From Gilliamella sp. Choc4-2 (GTDB taxonomy: Bacteria > Pseudomonadota > Gammaproteobacteria > Enterobacterales > Orbaceae), in NCBI RefSeq assembly GCF_001690355.1, contig NZ_LZHG01000033.1:62001-126000 (forward strand): DNA of 64,000 bases, written 5' to 3'. Shown piece by piece: positions 1 through 9,263 of this stretch. The notes under the pieces were generated by a model that worked only from the letters and a program-made list of their open reading frames with translations, ran no database searches and had not been told where the DNA came from. Position 1 is the stretch's first letter, and the number at the start of each line of letters is the position of its first letter. The position numbers and the translations under genes are program-made.

Positions 1-50
1 TATATTTATTCATTAAGTCGATTCCTTTTTATTTTAAAAATGATTTTAAC

Positions 51-1013
51 TTATAAAAAATTAGCCAACTGATGATAAACTTGTTTGGCCTGAATTGTTT
101 GCATACTTTTTTGTGGTGAAACAATCTTAAACTGATTTTTCCCATAACTGCCAATTAATTTAGGATCAGTTTTACCAAATAAAGTAATATTAGGGCGGTC
201 TAAGGCCGCAGTTAAATGACTTAACCCAGTATCAACCGATACAACAGCTTTTGCTCCTACAATAACAGATGCAATTTCATAAAGTGAAAGCTTAGGTAAT
301 ACTTCAACATGGTTAAATCCCTGAGCAAGGCGAATTGAACGTTGTTGTTCATGCATTGAACCCCAAGGTAATTTTATTTTTAAACCTGTTGGCTCAATTA
401 ATTTAATTAATTTTCTCCAAGCTTCTTCTGTCCAATGCTTATCATCTCGTGTTGTAGAGTGTAAAAAAATTAAATATTGTTGATTATCGCTAGGTGGTGA
501 AGACAGAAAATGATGAGCAATTGCATAATTTCCTATTGAATCAGGTACAACATATTGCAGGCTTTTTGCAAATAACAGCCTAATACGTTCAATCGCATGC
601 ATTTGTTTAGAAACATTATGCTTTACATCATAAAACCAACTAGCAATTGGCTCTTTAATGCTTTTACGATCCAAACCATGTTTAATGCCACGTGCTTTTC
701 GTGTAATTAAAAAAGAACTTTTAATTAATCCTTGTGCATCAATTATGCAATCATATTTTTTCTGACTAAGATTTTGAATAAATTCATAATGTTCTTGGCG
801 AACATTTTTAGCAAACCAATTTTTTCTCCAGCGTCTTATTGCAACAGGAATTACTCTATCGACGGCAAAATGCCAGCTAGGTATTTGAGCAAAATTTTCT
901 TCAACTACCCAATCAAAGGTAATGCTAGGTAAGTTATTGGCTGCATCGGTTAAAGCTGGCAATGTATGCAGTACATCACCCATTGAAGATGTTTTAACAA
1001 CTAATACACGCAT
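51..1013 (-). CDS. waaC: Lipopolysaccharide heptosyltransferase I
   Basis: A 320-residue GT9-family glycosyltransferase. It adds the first L,D-heptose from ADP-heptose to Kdo2-lipid A at the cytoplasmic face of the inner membrane. Seen: N-terminal SSMGDVLHTLPAL segment (from about residue 9), DAQGLIKSS in the N-domain, and the C-terminal nucleotide-sugar signature SVDTGLSHLTAAL. Length matches the family. Its start overlaps the stop of the waaF gene upstream, so waaF and waaC are probably translated together from one LPS-core operon that begins at hldD. No terminator can be judged because the gene ends 50 bases from the window edge. Confidence 0.95.
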   Translation of the reverse strand: MRVLVVKTSSMGDVLHTLPALTDAANNLPSITFDWVVEENFAQIPSWHFAVDRVIPVAIRRWRKNWFAKNVRQEHYEFIQNLSQKKYDCIIDAQGLIKSSFLITRKARGIKHGLDRKSIKEPIASWFYDVKHNVSKQMHAIERIRLLFAKSLQYVVPDSIGNYAIAHHFLSSPPSDNQQYLIFLHSTTRDDKHWTEEAWRKLIKLIEPTGLKIKLPWGSMHEQQRSIRLAQGFNHVEVLPKLSLYEIASVIVGAKAVVSVDTGLSHLTAALDRPNITLFGKTDPKLIGSYGKNQFKIVSPQKSMQTIQAKQVYHQLANFL

Positions 1014-2062
1014 TATTCATTACTCTTTTGGCAACGTACAATAAGATTCATCAATGTTTCAAATACGTTATCTGGTTTAATATTGATTAAACTTTGATGA
1101 TAGCCTTGTTCGGTATCACCTTTGCGGACACGATGATGGTACCCAGTAATTAAACGAATAATTTCAGCCTTGTCTGATAGTGGAGGTGTAAAGTCAGGAC
1201 TACTTGGTCCATAAAGTGCTACCAATGGTTTATTTAACGCGGCTGCCACATGCATTAATCCTGAATCGTTAGTTACAATCGCTTTACAAGCGGATATTAA
1301 ACTAACGACTTGTTCTAATTGAGTTTCACCTGCTAAGTTAATACACATATCAGAATGGGACATTTTGGCAATAATCTGTTCGCCTATTTTTTTATCATTT
1401 GCTGAACCAAAAATAAGAATTTTAGCATGTTGCTTAGCTAGCATATCAGCAAGTGCTGCGTAATGATAATCGGGCCAACGTTTTGCAGGGCCAAATTCAG
1501 CACCAGGACAAAAGCCAATTAATGGTTCATCTTGTGTTATAGCAAAGGTTGATAGAGTTTGGGTTATTTCATCTTGTTCGACATTGAGTTTTGGCCATAG
1601 TAGTGGTTGTGGCAAATCGGAAGCCGAATGAATCTGATTAGGATAAGCAAGCGCAATATAGCGTTCAACCATTAACGGAAATGCTTGCTTATCAAGTTTA
1701 CGAAGATCGTTTAATAAACCATAACGCATCTCACCTTTCCAACCTGTACGTTTAGGAATTTTGGCAAAAAATGGAATCAATGCTGATTTGAATGAATTAG
1801 GTAATACAATAGCCTGATCATAATGGTTATTACGTAGTGATTTACCTATTTCACGACGTTTTTTAAAAGCAAACTCACCATGGCCTAATGGCATTGCAAT
1901 TGCTTGATTCACTTCTGGCATTTTATTTAATAGTGCTCGACACCAAGCCGGAGCTAAAACATCAATTTCGTTATTAGAATCAAGTTGTTTTAATGTACGA
2001 TAAAGGCTTTGCGACATCATCATATCGCCAACCCATGAAGGACCAATAATGAGTGTTTTCAT
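1013..2062 (-). CDS. waaF: ADP-heptose--LPS heptosyltransferase II
   Basis: A 349-residue GT9-family enzyme that adds the second heptose of the LPS inner core. Seen: N-terminal GPSWVGDMMMSQSL, the central FCPGAEFGPAKRWP stretch and the C-terminal TNDSGLMHVAAAL signature, all typical of WaaF. It lies 15 bp downstream of hldD, which makes its sugar donor, and its end overlaps waaC. The order hldD-waaF-waaC is the classic enterobacterial LPS-core arrangement. Full length with no sign of damage. Confidence 0.95.
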   Translation of the reverse strand: MKTLIIGPSWVGDMMMSQSLYRTLKQLDSNNEIDVLAPAWCRALLNKMPEVNQAIAMPLGHGEFAFKKRREIGKSLRNNHYDQAIVLPNSFKSALIPFFAKIPKRTGWKGEMRYGLLNDLRKLDKQAFPLMVERYIALAYPNQIHSASDLPQPLLWPKLNVEQDEITQTLSTFAITQDEPLIGFCPGAEFGPAKRWPDYHYAALADMLAKQHAKILIFGSANDKKIGEQIIAKMSHSDMCINLAGETQLEQVVSLISACKAIVTNDSGLMHVAAALNKPLVALYGPSSPDFTPPLSDKAEIIRLITGYHHRVRKGDTEQGYHQSLINIKPDNVFETLMNLIVRCQKSNE

Positions 2063-2077
2063 TTAATCAATTCCATC

Positions 2078-3010
2078 TTATTGTTCATTAAGCCATTTCA
2101 TATATTCAGCAGTCCCTTCTGCAACATTTTTAAATTCAATTGGGCATTTAGTTTGTCTAAATTTAGTCAGATCAGCTTGAGTATAGCTTTGATAGCGTCC
2201 TTTTAGATGTTCAGGGAAGGGAATATAATCAATTTCATCTTTTTTATGATAAGTAAGAACCGCATCAGCAACAGCTTGGAACGATTCTGCTCGACCTGTT
2301 CCACAGTTATAAATTCCTGATATTTTATTTTTCCAAAACCATAAATTGACTTCAACGACATCACCAACATAAATAAAGTCACGTTTAAAATTATCGCTAC
2401 CAGTAAATAATTTGGGTGTTTCACCTTTATTTATTTGTTCATTTAAATGAAACGCAACACTAGCCATACTGCCTTTGTGTGATTCGCGTGGTCCATAGAC
2501 ATTAAAATAACGGAATCCACAAATTGGTGAATTAGCTTTGGGTAGTAATTGTCTTACATATTGGTCAAATAAGAATTTAGAATATCCATATACGTTTAAT
2601 GGCTTTTCGTAAGTGCGATCTTCAATAAAGTTATCACTGCGCCCACCATAAGTAGCGGCTGATGAAGCATATAAAAATGGAATGTTGAAATCGAGACAGT
2701 AATGCAATAAGTCTTTTGAATAGTCATAGTTATTTTCCATCATAAACTTGCCATCCCATTCTGTGGTTGATGAGCAAGCGCCTTGATGAAAAATAGCATC
2801 GATATCAAGGTTTTCACCAGCAACAATCAATGATATAAATTCATCTTTATCCATATAATCAGCAATATCTAAATCAACTAAATTGGCAAATTTAGTACCA
2901 TCAGTTAAATCATCAACAACCAAAATATTTTTATGTCCTTGGTCATTTAATCCTTTAACAATATTACTACCAATAAATCCTGCGCCACCAGTTACAACGA
3001 TCATACTCAT
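2078..3010 (-). CDS. hldD: ADP-L-glycero-D-manno-heptose 6-epimerase
   Basis: A 310-residue extended short-chain dehydrogenase that converts ADP-D,D-heptose to ADP-L,D-heptose, the donor for WaaF and WaaC. Seen: the Rossmann NADP-binding loop GGAGFIGSN at residues 8-16 and the catalytic Tyr-x3-Lys in YGYSK (141-145), followed by [11 protein letters not shown]. Family length is about 310. First gene of the hldD-waaF-waaC operon; the roughly 100-bp gap up to cmoM probably holds the promoter. Confidence 0.96.
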   Translation of the reverse strand: MSMIVVTGGAGFIGSNIVKGLNDQGHKNILVVDDLTDGTKFANLVDLDIADYMDKDEFISLIVAGENLDIDAIFHQGACSSTTEWDGKFMMENNYDYSKDLLHYCLDFNIPFLYASSAATYGGRSDNFIEDRTYEKPLNVYGYSKFLFDQYVRQLLPKANSPICGFRYFNVYGPRESHKGSMASVAFHLNEQINKGETPKLFTGSDNFKRDFIYVGDVVEVNLWFWKNKISGIYNCGTGRAESFQAVADAVLTYHKKDEIDYIPFPEHLKGRYQSYTQADLTKFRQTKCPIEFKNVAEGTAEYMKWLNEQ

Positions 3011-3112
3011 TTTCCTTAACTGTAAAATTTATCTGCTTATGATAACGAGTTATGACAAAATTTTCGAGTAATCATTTTAAAAAGCTTAAGCTAAAGTGGT
3101 TTAATTTATGAT

Positions 3113-3883
3113 TCATCTTATTTTAGCTGTAACCAAAATATATCTTGCTAAATCAATATATGGCTCTGTTTGGCAATACTTTTTTTCAAGTTCAAGTAGC
3201 TGATCAAAATGTGTTTCGGCTTTAGATTTATTTATAAGATAATCGTGGAAAATGCGAATTCCCGTTTTTTGTAAAATATTAAAATCTAATTGAATTAACC
3301 ATGTATATACTTCATTTGGGTACCGAGGAAAATCAGGAGAAAGGGTCTTTTTTTTACGTTTAGCTAATCCTGATTTAGTATAACCAAAGTTACCAAGTGT
3401 AACCGTTTTGAATAATAGTGCGTGATAGTTATAAAACATTAATGATAAATAACCATCAGGCTTAATAAATTTTTTTAATGTTTGGATTAGTTCAACAGGC
3501 TCAGTAACCCATTCTAATACAGCATGACAAATAACTAAATCAAATTGTTTGTCAATTACACTGCTAAGCTGTTGAATGGAACAACAAATACAATCTAAAT
3601 GGACCTGTTCTGATAGGAATTTTTGTTGAGCAAGTTCAAGCATTTGTTTAGAAATATCACATAAAATTACTTGATGGCCAAGTTTGGCAAGCCTACAAGC
3701 AATTTGACCTTGACCACCACCGGCATCAAGGATAGTTAATGTTTTATTTTTAGCATAGGTTGCTAATATTTGTTCGAGCTCATGCCAAACTATTGCTTCT
3801 CTAATTCTACCTTTTGTTGTGCCGTAAATATTTTGGGCAAATTTATTACTGATATCATCAAAATTACGATCTTGCTTGTTCAT
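3113..3883 (-). CDS. cmoM: tRNA 5-carboxymethoxyuridine methyltransferase CmoM
   Basis: A 256-residue class I SAM methyltransferase (formerly SmtA). It methylates cmo5U to mcmo5U at wobble position 34 of certain tRNAs. Seen: N-terminal QDRNFDDISNKFAQNIYGTTKG block, SAM motif ILDAGGGQG at 51-59, HAVLEWV, LMFYN and the LSPDFPR...VYTWL stretch, all characteristic of CmoM. It starts one base after plsC ends, so the two are cotranscribed. Confidence 0.93.
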   Translation of the reverse strand: MNKQDRNFDDISNKFAQNIYGTTKGRIREAIVWHELEQILATYAKNKTLTILDAGGGQGQIACRLAKLGHQVILCDISKQMLELAQQKFLSEQVHLDCICCSIQQLSSVIDKQFDLVICHAVLEWVTEPVELIQTLKKFIKPDGYLSLMFYNYHALLFKTVTLGNFGYTKSGLAKRKKKTLSPDFPRYPNEVYTWLIQLDFNILQKTGIRIFHDYLINKSKAETHFDQLLELEKKYCQTEPYIDLARYILVTAKIR

Positions 3884-3884
3884 A

Positions 3885-4616
3885 TTATTTTTGATTGTTG
3901 AGTTGTTCTACTTCATTATTTATTTGCGTTATTTTACTCGCCATTTGTTGATAGCACTGCTCCATTAATAATCTGGCATCTTCTTTGCGTAAATTTTTAG
4001 TTTCGATTGGATCGAGCATTTCAACAATCATATGTCCGTTATTTAAACGGTTTAAGTTAATATTATTGGTATCTGATACACAAATTGGCACAATGGGCAC
4101 ACCAGCTGCTATTGCTGCTTTAAAGGCACCTGTTTTAAATGGTAATAACCCTCGACCATGGCTACGAGTACCTTCTGGAAACATCCATATAGAAATATCA
4201 TGCTTTTTAATTTCATTAACTACTTGCCTAATAGTATCATGCGCTTTTGATTTATTGTTTCGATCAATTAGAATATTGCCCGTAAGGTAGTAGAGCTGCC
4301 CAAAAAATGGAATCCAAGCCAAGCTTTTTTTACCAACTGTCACCGTTTTAGGTTGCACAACATCTGCTGCAACCACCATATCATAATTATTTTGATGATT
4401 AGCAACATAAACGTAGCTGCCTAATTTGTTGATATTAGCATTAATGCGAGTATAAACTTTGATGCCTAATATAGGTTTGAAAAAAAAACTAAATAAATGA
4501 GCAAATCTTGCCACATTTTTAGGGTTATGTGGGTTAAATATGCAAAATATTATTCCTAATACACAAGTCACAATTCCTATTAACACAACACTAATTAGAC
4601 GAAAAAGAAAAACCAT
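3885..4616 (-). CDS. plsC: 1-acyl-sn-glycerol-3-phosphate acyltransferase
   Basis: A 243-residue inner-membrane acyltransferase that makes phosphatidic acid from lysophosphatidic acid. Seen: an N-terminal hydrophobic segment (residues 5-27), catalytic HX4D as NHQNNYD (His74, Asp79), substrate-binding FPEGTRS at 146-152, and the VPIVPICVS block. The start is supported by a GAGGT ribosome-binding site 5-6 bases upstream. First gene of a short plsC-cmoM operon, divergent from mnmD. Confidence 0.94.
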   Translation of the reverse strand: MVFLFRLISVVLIGIVTCVLGIIFCIFNPHNPKNVARFAHLFSFFFKPILGIKVYTRINANINKLGSYVYVANHQNNYDMVVAADVVQPKTVTVGKKSLAWIPFFGQLYYLTGNILIDRNNKSKAHDTIRQVVNEIKKHDISIWMFPEGTRSHGRGLLPFKTGAFKAAIAAGVPIVPICVSDTNNINLNRLNNGHMIVEMLDPIETKNLRKEDARLLMEQCYQQMASKITQINNEVEQLNNQK

Positions 4617-4705
4617 AGTTTACCTCATAAATTAACTTAGCGTATTATATACATAATCGGCATTAATATACAGTTTGATTGAATATTGCTGTTTTAAGGA
4701 GGTTT

Positions 4706-5419
4706 ATGCAAAAATCGACAATTATTTGGGATGAAAATCAAAACCCAATTTCCACCCATTTTCAGGATGTTTATTTTAATACAAAAGGAGCGATTGATGA
4801 AACTACTTATGTATTTATTGACGGCAATGATTTACAGCAACGTTTTTATAATCATAATAAAGAAACGTTTATTGTTGCAGAAACCGGCTTTGGTTCTGGT
4901 TTGAATTTTTTGCTGCTATGGCAGACATTTTTGAATTTTACAAAAAAATTTCCCAATCATAAGCTCAAAAAACTTAAATTTTTTAGTGTAGAAAAATTCC
5001 CGTTATCAGCTGAACAGTTGGTTAAAATTCATAACAATATAATTAATAAGCACAGTCCTTTAGCATTATTAGCGGAACAACTACAAATAAGCTTAATTGA
5101 TTCGACTATCCACTTTAATAATGTTACTTTAACTATATGTTATAATGATATAAGCTACTTTGGTGAATTTTTAATGAAACAAAAAGTAATGGTTAATGCA
5201 TGGTTTTTTGATGGCTTTTCTCCCGCTAAAAATCCAGATATGTGGTCAAAATCATTATTCCAAAATTGTTATAAATTAACCGCTCTAAATGGCACTTTTG
5301 CTACGTTTACTGCGGCAGGATTTGTGCGAAGAAATTTACTTGAAGCTGGTTTCAAAGTCTATAAACGCAAGGGGTTTGGCATTAAACGCGAAATGCTGAT
5401 TGGATTTAAAAGCGAGTAA
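4706..5419 (+). CDS. mnmD: tRNA U34 aminomethyl methyltransferase, stand-alone MnmD (MnmC N-domain only)
   Basis: About 237 residues, homologous to the methyltransferase half of bifunctional MnmC, which converts nm5s2U34 to mnm5s2U34. Seen: the WDENQNPIST start, SAM loop ETGFGSGLNFLL, and the catalytic region DGFSPAKNPDMW followed by FTAAGFVRRNLLEAGF. The ATG at 4706 is chosen over an upstream TTG at 4679 because AAGGAGG precedes it and family homology begins there. Enterobacterial MnmC is about 660 residues with a C-terminal FAD oxidase. Here the gene stops after the methyltransferase domain and only 50 bp separate it from tamB, so the oxidase is absent at this locus. Confidence 0.88.
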   Translation: MQKSTIIWDENQNPISTHFQDVYFNTKGAIDETTYVFIDGNDLQQRFYNHNKETFIVAETGFGSGLNFLLLWQTFLNFTKKFPNHKLKKLKFFSVEKFPLSAEQLVKIHNNIINKHSPLALLAEQLQISLIDSTIHFNNVTLTICYNDISYFGEFLMKQKVMVNAWFFDGFSPAKNPDMWSKSLFQNCYKLTALNGTFATFTAAGFVRRNLLEAGFKVYKRKGFGIKREMLIGFKSE

Positions 5420-5473
5420 CTTTGGCTGCATTTAATAACTAAGTTAAAATGAGAAATTGAAATTTTATTTGAT

Positions 5474-8400
5474 TTAAAATTCAAATTGATAAATCAGATC
5501 CAATGTTTGTGCAATCCCAGATGTTGCCTCTAAATATAGACTTGGAATTAGTCTATAACGTAAAGTAAAGGTAGCAAGAGAATCAAAAATACCCACACCA
5601 TATTTAAGTTGTAGATTAGGTAAAATATAACCACTAACCACGACTTTAGAATTATTACCTGCACCTTGTGTATCGAGTGTGAGGTTTTTAATACCAAAAA
5701 CATTACCAATGTCCCCAATATATTTTCCTGTTTTTGCAGTTCCTATACCAACAAGCAGAGAAGTCATCATATCGTTTTCACTTTGATCCGTGTTATCAAG
5801 ACCTTCCCCTCTTATTAAATAGGATAGGGCCTCTTGCTGAGACATGGCGGGATCTGAGAATATCTCAATTTTAGGATCTTCTGATGTTCCTATGACTTTA
5901 ATCCCCGCGGTGATATTATTGTTATCAATAGATTCTGGATTGCGGATTGCTTCAATATCTAATCTTGCTTGATCGGTAGGTCCAGAAAAAGTAATGATAC
6001 CTTTACGAATAACTAAATCTTGTCCATAAGCATGAAATCTTCCTGTCGGAATGAGTACTTGTCCATGAAGATCTAAACCTTTGTTAGTTTGTGTAGCAAT
6101 TAAATTTCCTTTTAAAGCTGCATTTAAACCAAAAGCATCGACAGTAACTTTATCGCCGATATCGATTTCAATATGACTATTGATCTTCATTCCAATTTTT
6201 TGTTTTTCAATTACCTTATAATTTTCATCTAACATAACTTCATCAGATGAAATATCAATACTTGATGTAGGTAAAGATTCAACTGTAATTTTACCTTTAG
6301 GAATGCTTACTCTACCTAATAGAGTAAGTTCATCTTGAGTTGCATTAATTCTAAGATCAGGAATAATCGACATAACAACCATTGGAGGAACGGTTACTTC
6401 CATTGCAGCACCATTTATAGTAAGTTCTGCTTGCCACTTATCAAAAGTATTCCAATTAGCTTGACCATTAATATTAACATCACCAGATTGCGTAGTTAAC
6501 ACTCCTTTTAATGTTGAAGATTTACCGTTGAAATTTATATCCAATATTGCTGATTTAACATCAACAGGAAGTTGTCTTGCTTTTATTTCGCTGTGCCTTA
6601 AGTTAATGACGCCATTCAAATAAGGATCCATTAGCGAGCCTGAAAATTTAATAATTCCATCAATAAAACCGTTTGCATAATCGTTTTTATCTAATAATGG
6701 GTTAATAATTGCTAATGCAAGATGATCAACAACTAATTGTCCTCTTAATTTTTTCTGATGAGTTGGATCTGTAATGGATAAGGCACCAGTAATTTTACCC
6801 AATTGATTTAATGAAAAATCCCAATTTAATTTAGTTATTTGTTCATTTAATTCAACATTTAACTTAAATAAATCAAAAGGTATAGTTAATGTTTCCGATA
6901 CGATTATTTGTTGAATATATACCTTGGTACCAGTGATATTGGCTTTTATAGAAGGTATTTTATTCAAAGTAGTAAATTTAATATCAGCTTTTCCATCAAT
7001 ACTACCAACTAACTTAGTTTCGCTGTCATTAGGAATAGGTAACTTAGCGAGATCAATGTTTTTTAATGTCACGCTTGTATCTGTATTAGGCGCTAATGAT
7101 AGAGGTTTATCTAAACAAATACTTGAGCTATTATTCAGCCAACAATGAGCTCCAATGGTAGGCATGTGTGAAATAAAATCAAAAGATAATGGCAATGTTT
7201 TAGCTAATTGCCAATGGTTCTTATTACCTAAACTTAATAAAATGTGAGAGATATTTCCAGACCATTTAGTCCTATCTTTAGTAATTTGCCCTGTTAATGA
7301 TGTAATAATTGAAGCTGGGCTCCCTTCAATATCCACCGATAGGTTATGATGATCCTCATTTCCAGAAAGTTCGATATTGGCTTTTTTAACGGATTCATTT
7401 TCAAACTTAATACCTTGCCCAATTAGTTTTAATTGCCCACTAATTTGCTTTTGGTATTGTAATTTACCTGAAAGGTTTGCTGACTCAACAGTGAATTCGT
7501 GAAGATTTAAATCACTAACTGTTAGATTAGTATCCATTGTTTGATCATTGATTGTACCATTTATTTTTACATTTCCAATAATTCTACCTTTCATGCCATT
7601 AATAAATAGTGACAGCGATTCTAAACTTATTTTTCCGTTTAAATTGCCTTTATCAGTTGAACCATTAACATTGATTTGATTATTTCCCCAAGCAATAGCA
7701 AGATTATTTGTAGTAATTGAATGTTTAGAATCAATTTGCAAGCTTCCGTTAGCCAAAAAATCGGCTTGTTTAATGTCACCTTTTAACTGTAATTCAGAAA
7801 GACTTAATTGCCAATGATTGCCCTCTAATATTCCTGTTGTTTTAAATTGACCATTTAAACGAATAGGGAAATTAGGCACTTCTTTACTAATATCTACATT
7901 GGTCAATTTTATTTTAGAATCCCATTTTAATGCTTTTCCCCAATCTATATTTCCAGATGCATTGACTTGTCCTTGAGGTAACTGAATCATGCCATGAACA
8001 AATGAGATACCTTGATATGTACCATTTCCAACGATATCAAACGTTGCATTCGGAATATTGTTAGCTTTTGTTGTCCCAATCATTGCTAATTTATATTTTT
8101 GAACATTGCCATTTAATGATAAATCAAAATTATTTAATTGATATTGTGCATTGCCTTCAATAGGCCATTGAATGTGCTTTCCGCTAATACTTGCCATAAC
8201 AGGCATATAATTTTTAATAAAATTAATATTCCCTTCTATTTTAGCCTTATTTAATCCTTCAACCGCAATATTGGTAGCTATTTCGCCAAGTAATTTACCT
8301 GTAATTTTACCGCTAAGTTGATTATTTTCTGTATTTACTATTACAGATGCCGTAATAGGCCAACAATCACCTAATGTAATATCGCCTGAAACCAAAGCAT

Positions 8401-9262
8401 GGCCATTAGCATGAGGTGTTTTGAAATCGGTTTCGACACGTTTAACCAGAATATAGTTATTGATTATATCGGTTTGAATTGAGGCTTGATTAAACCAATA
8501 ATCTTGTCCACCAATATGTAATAACCAGTTATCACCGCTTAAACGGCTAACATTGATATCTATAGGAATATGAACTTGCGGAAGTGCTTTAATAATAGGT
8601 TTATTAAACCATTGATTAATTTTTTCATTAAATGGTACAGTATTCTTTATTTCTTGATTTACTGAACTTTGTGGTTCATCAGCAAAAATAGCAGTTAAGT
8701 CTTGAGCAACAGTAGGGTAAACATAAATCTTATGGTTTATCCAAGTTGCTTTTCCGACAAAGTCTGACATACTAAATGTCATATCATTGATATTAGCTTT
8801 AACATTGGTTACGTGTGTATTATAAAGTTCAATTGGTAATGGTGTATTTAAAACAATTTGGTTTTTAGATTCCGGTTTATTAGGATCAGTATTGGTTTTA
8901 CTGGTAATAATATTAACAGTTACACCATTAGCACCGAAATATTTGATGCATATTTTTGTTTGCATTAAACATGCACTAGATAATTCTAAAAATGCTTCAT
9001 TAACTTGAATATCAACACCAGGCAATTCAAGCGATAGTCCTTTAATATGCAAATTATGAAATGAGCCTTCAACTTGTGCAATTTTTAATTCTGGTAAAAA
9101 TTTATCTAAAACAACTGTTGTGAGCTTGACCCCTAAACTAGTAAAAATCATAACAAAAATAAATACAATTAGAAAAATAAAAATAGATAGAATAACAAAA
9201 CTTCGTCTTTTCCATTTTCTGATCTTGTTTATTTTTTTATCTCTAATTGTTTTTTTCGTCAT
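5474..9262 (-). CDS. tamB: Translocation and assembly module protein TamB
   Basis: A 1262-residue inner-membrane-anchored periplasmic protein (AsmA-like/DUF490). It bridges to TamA and takes part in outer-membrane protein assembly and phospholipid transport. Seen: a basic N-terminus, one membrane segment (residues about 22-46), a long repetitive beta-rich middle, and the conserved C-terminal DUF490 region with ISGYILPNLQLKYGVGIFDSLATFTLRYRL-type sequence ending in a terminal Phe. It starts one base after tamA ends. Length is typical (1259 in E. coli). Confidence 0.95.
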   Translation of the reverse strand: MTKKTIRDKKINKIRKWKRRSFVILSIFIFLIVFIFVMIFTSLGVKLTTVVLDKFLPELKIAQVEGSFHNLHIKGLSLELPGVDIQVNEAFLELSSACLMQTKICIKYFGANGVTVNIITSKTNTDPNKPESKNQIVLNTPLPIELYNTHVTNVKANINDMTFSMSDFVGKATWINHKIYVYPTVAQDLTAIFADEPQSSVNQEIKNTVPFNEKINQWFNKPIIKALPQVHIPIDINVSRLSGDNWLLHIGGQDYWFNQASIQTDIINNYILVKRVETDFKTPHANGHALVSGDITLGDCWPITASVIVNTENNQLSGKITGKLLGEIATNIAVEGLNKAKIEGNINFIKNYMPVMASISGKHIQWPIEGNAQYQLNNFDLSLNGNVQKYKLAMIGTTKANNIPNATFDIVGNGTYQGISFVHGMIQLPQGQVNASGNIDWGKALKWDSKIKLTNVDISKEVPNFPIRLNGQFKTTGILEGNHWQLSLSELQLKGDIKQADFLANGSLQIDSKHSITTNNLAIAWGNNQINVNGSTDKGNLNGKISLESLSLFINGMKGRIIGNVKINGTINDQTMDTNLTVSDLNLHEFTVESANLSGKLQYQKQISGQLKLIGQGIKFENESVKKANIELSGNEDHHNLSVDIEGSPASIITSLTGQITKDRTKWSGNISHILLSLGNKNHWQLAKTLPLSFDFISHMPTIGAHCWLNNSSSICLDKPLSLAPNTDTSVTLKNIDLAKLPIPNDSETKLVGSIDGKADIKFTTLNKIPSIKANITGTKVYIQQIIVSETLTIPFDLFKLNVELNEQITKLNWDFSLNQLGKITGALSITDPTHQKKLRGQLVVDHLALAIINPLLDKNDYANGFIDGIIKFSGSLMDPYLNGVINLRHSEIKARQLPVDVKSAILDINFNGKSSTLKGVLTTQSGDVNINGQANWNTFDKWQAELTINGAAMEVTVPPMVVMSIIPDLRINATQDELTLLGRVSIPKGKITVESLPTSSIDISSDEVMLDENYKVIEKQKIGMKINSHIEIDIGDKVTVDAFGLNAALKGNLIATQTNKGLDLHGQVLIPTGRFHAYGQDLVIRKGIITFSGPTDQARLDIEAIRNPESIDNNNITAGIKVIGTSEDPKIEIFSDPAMSQQEALSYLIRGEGLDNTDQSENDMMTSLLVGIGTAKTGKYIGDIGNVFGIKNLTLDTQGAGNNSKVVVSGYILPNLQLKYGVGIFDSLATFTLRYRLIPSLYLEATSGIAQTLDLIYQFEF

Positions 9263-9263
9263 G

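Noticed and set aside
4679-4705. TTG start giving a longer MnmD
   Set aside because: The extra nine residues overlap the AAGGAGG ribosome site of the ATG at 4706 and are not conserved in the family.
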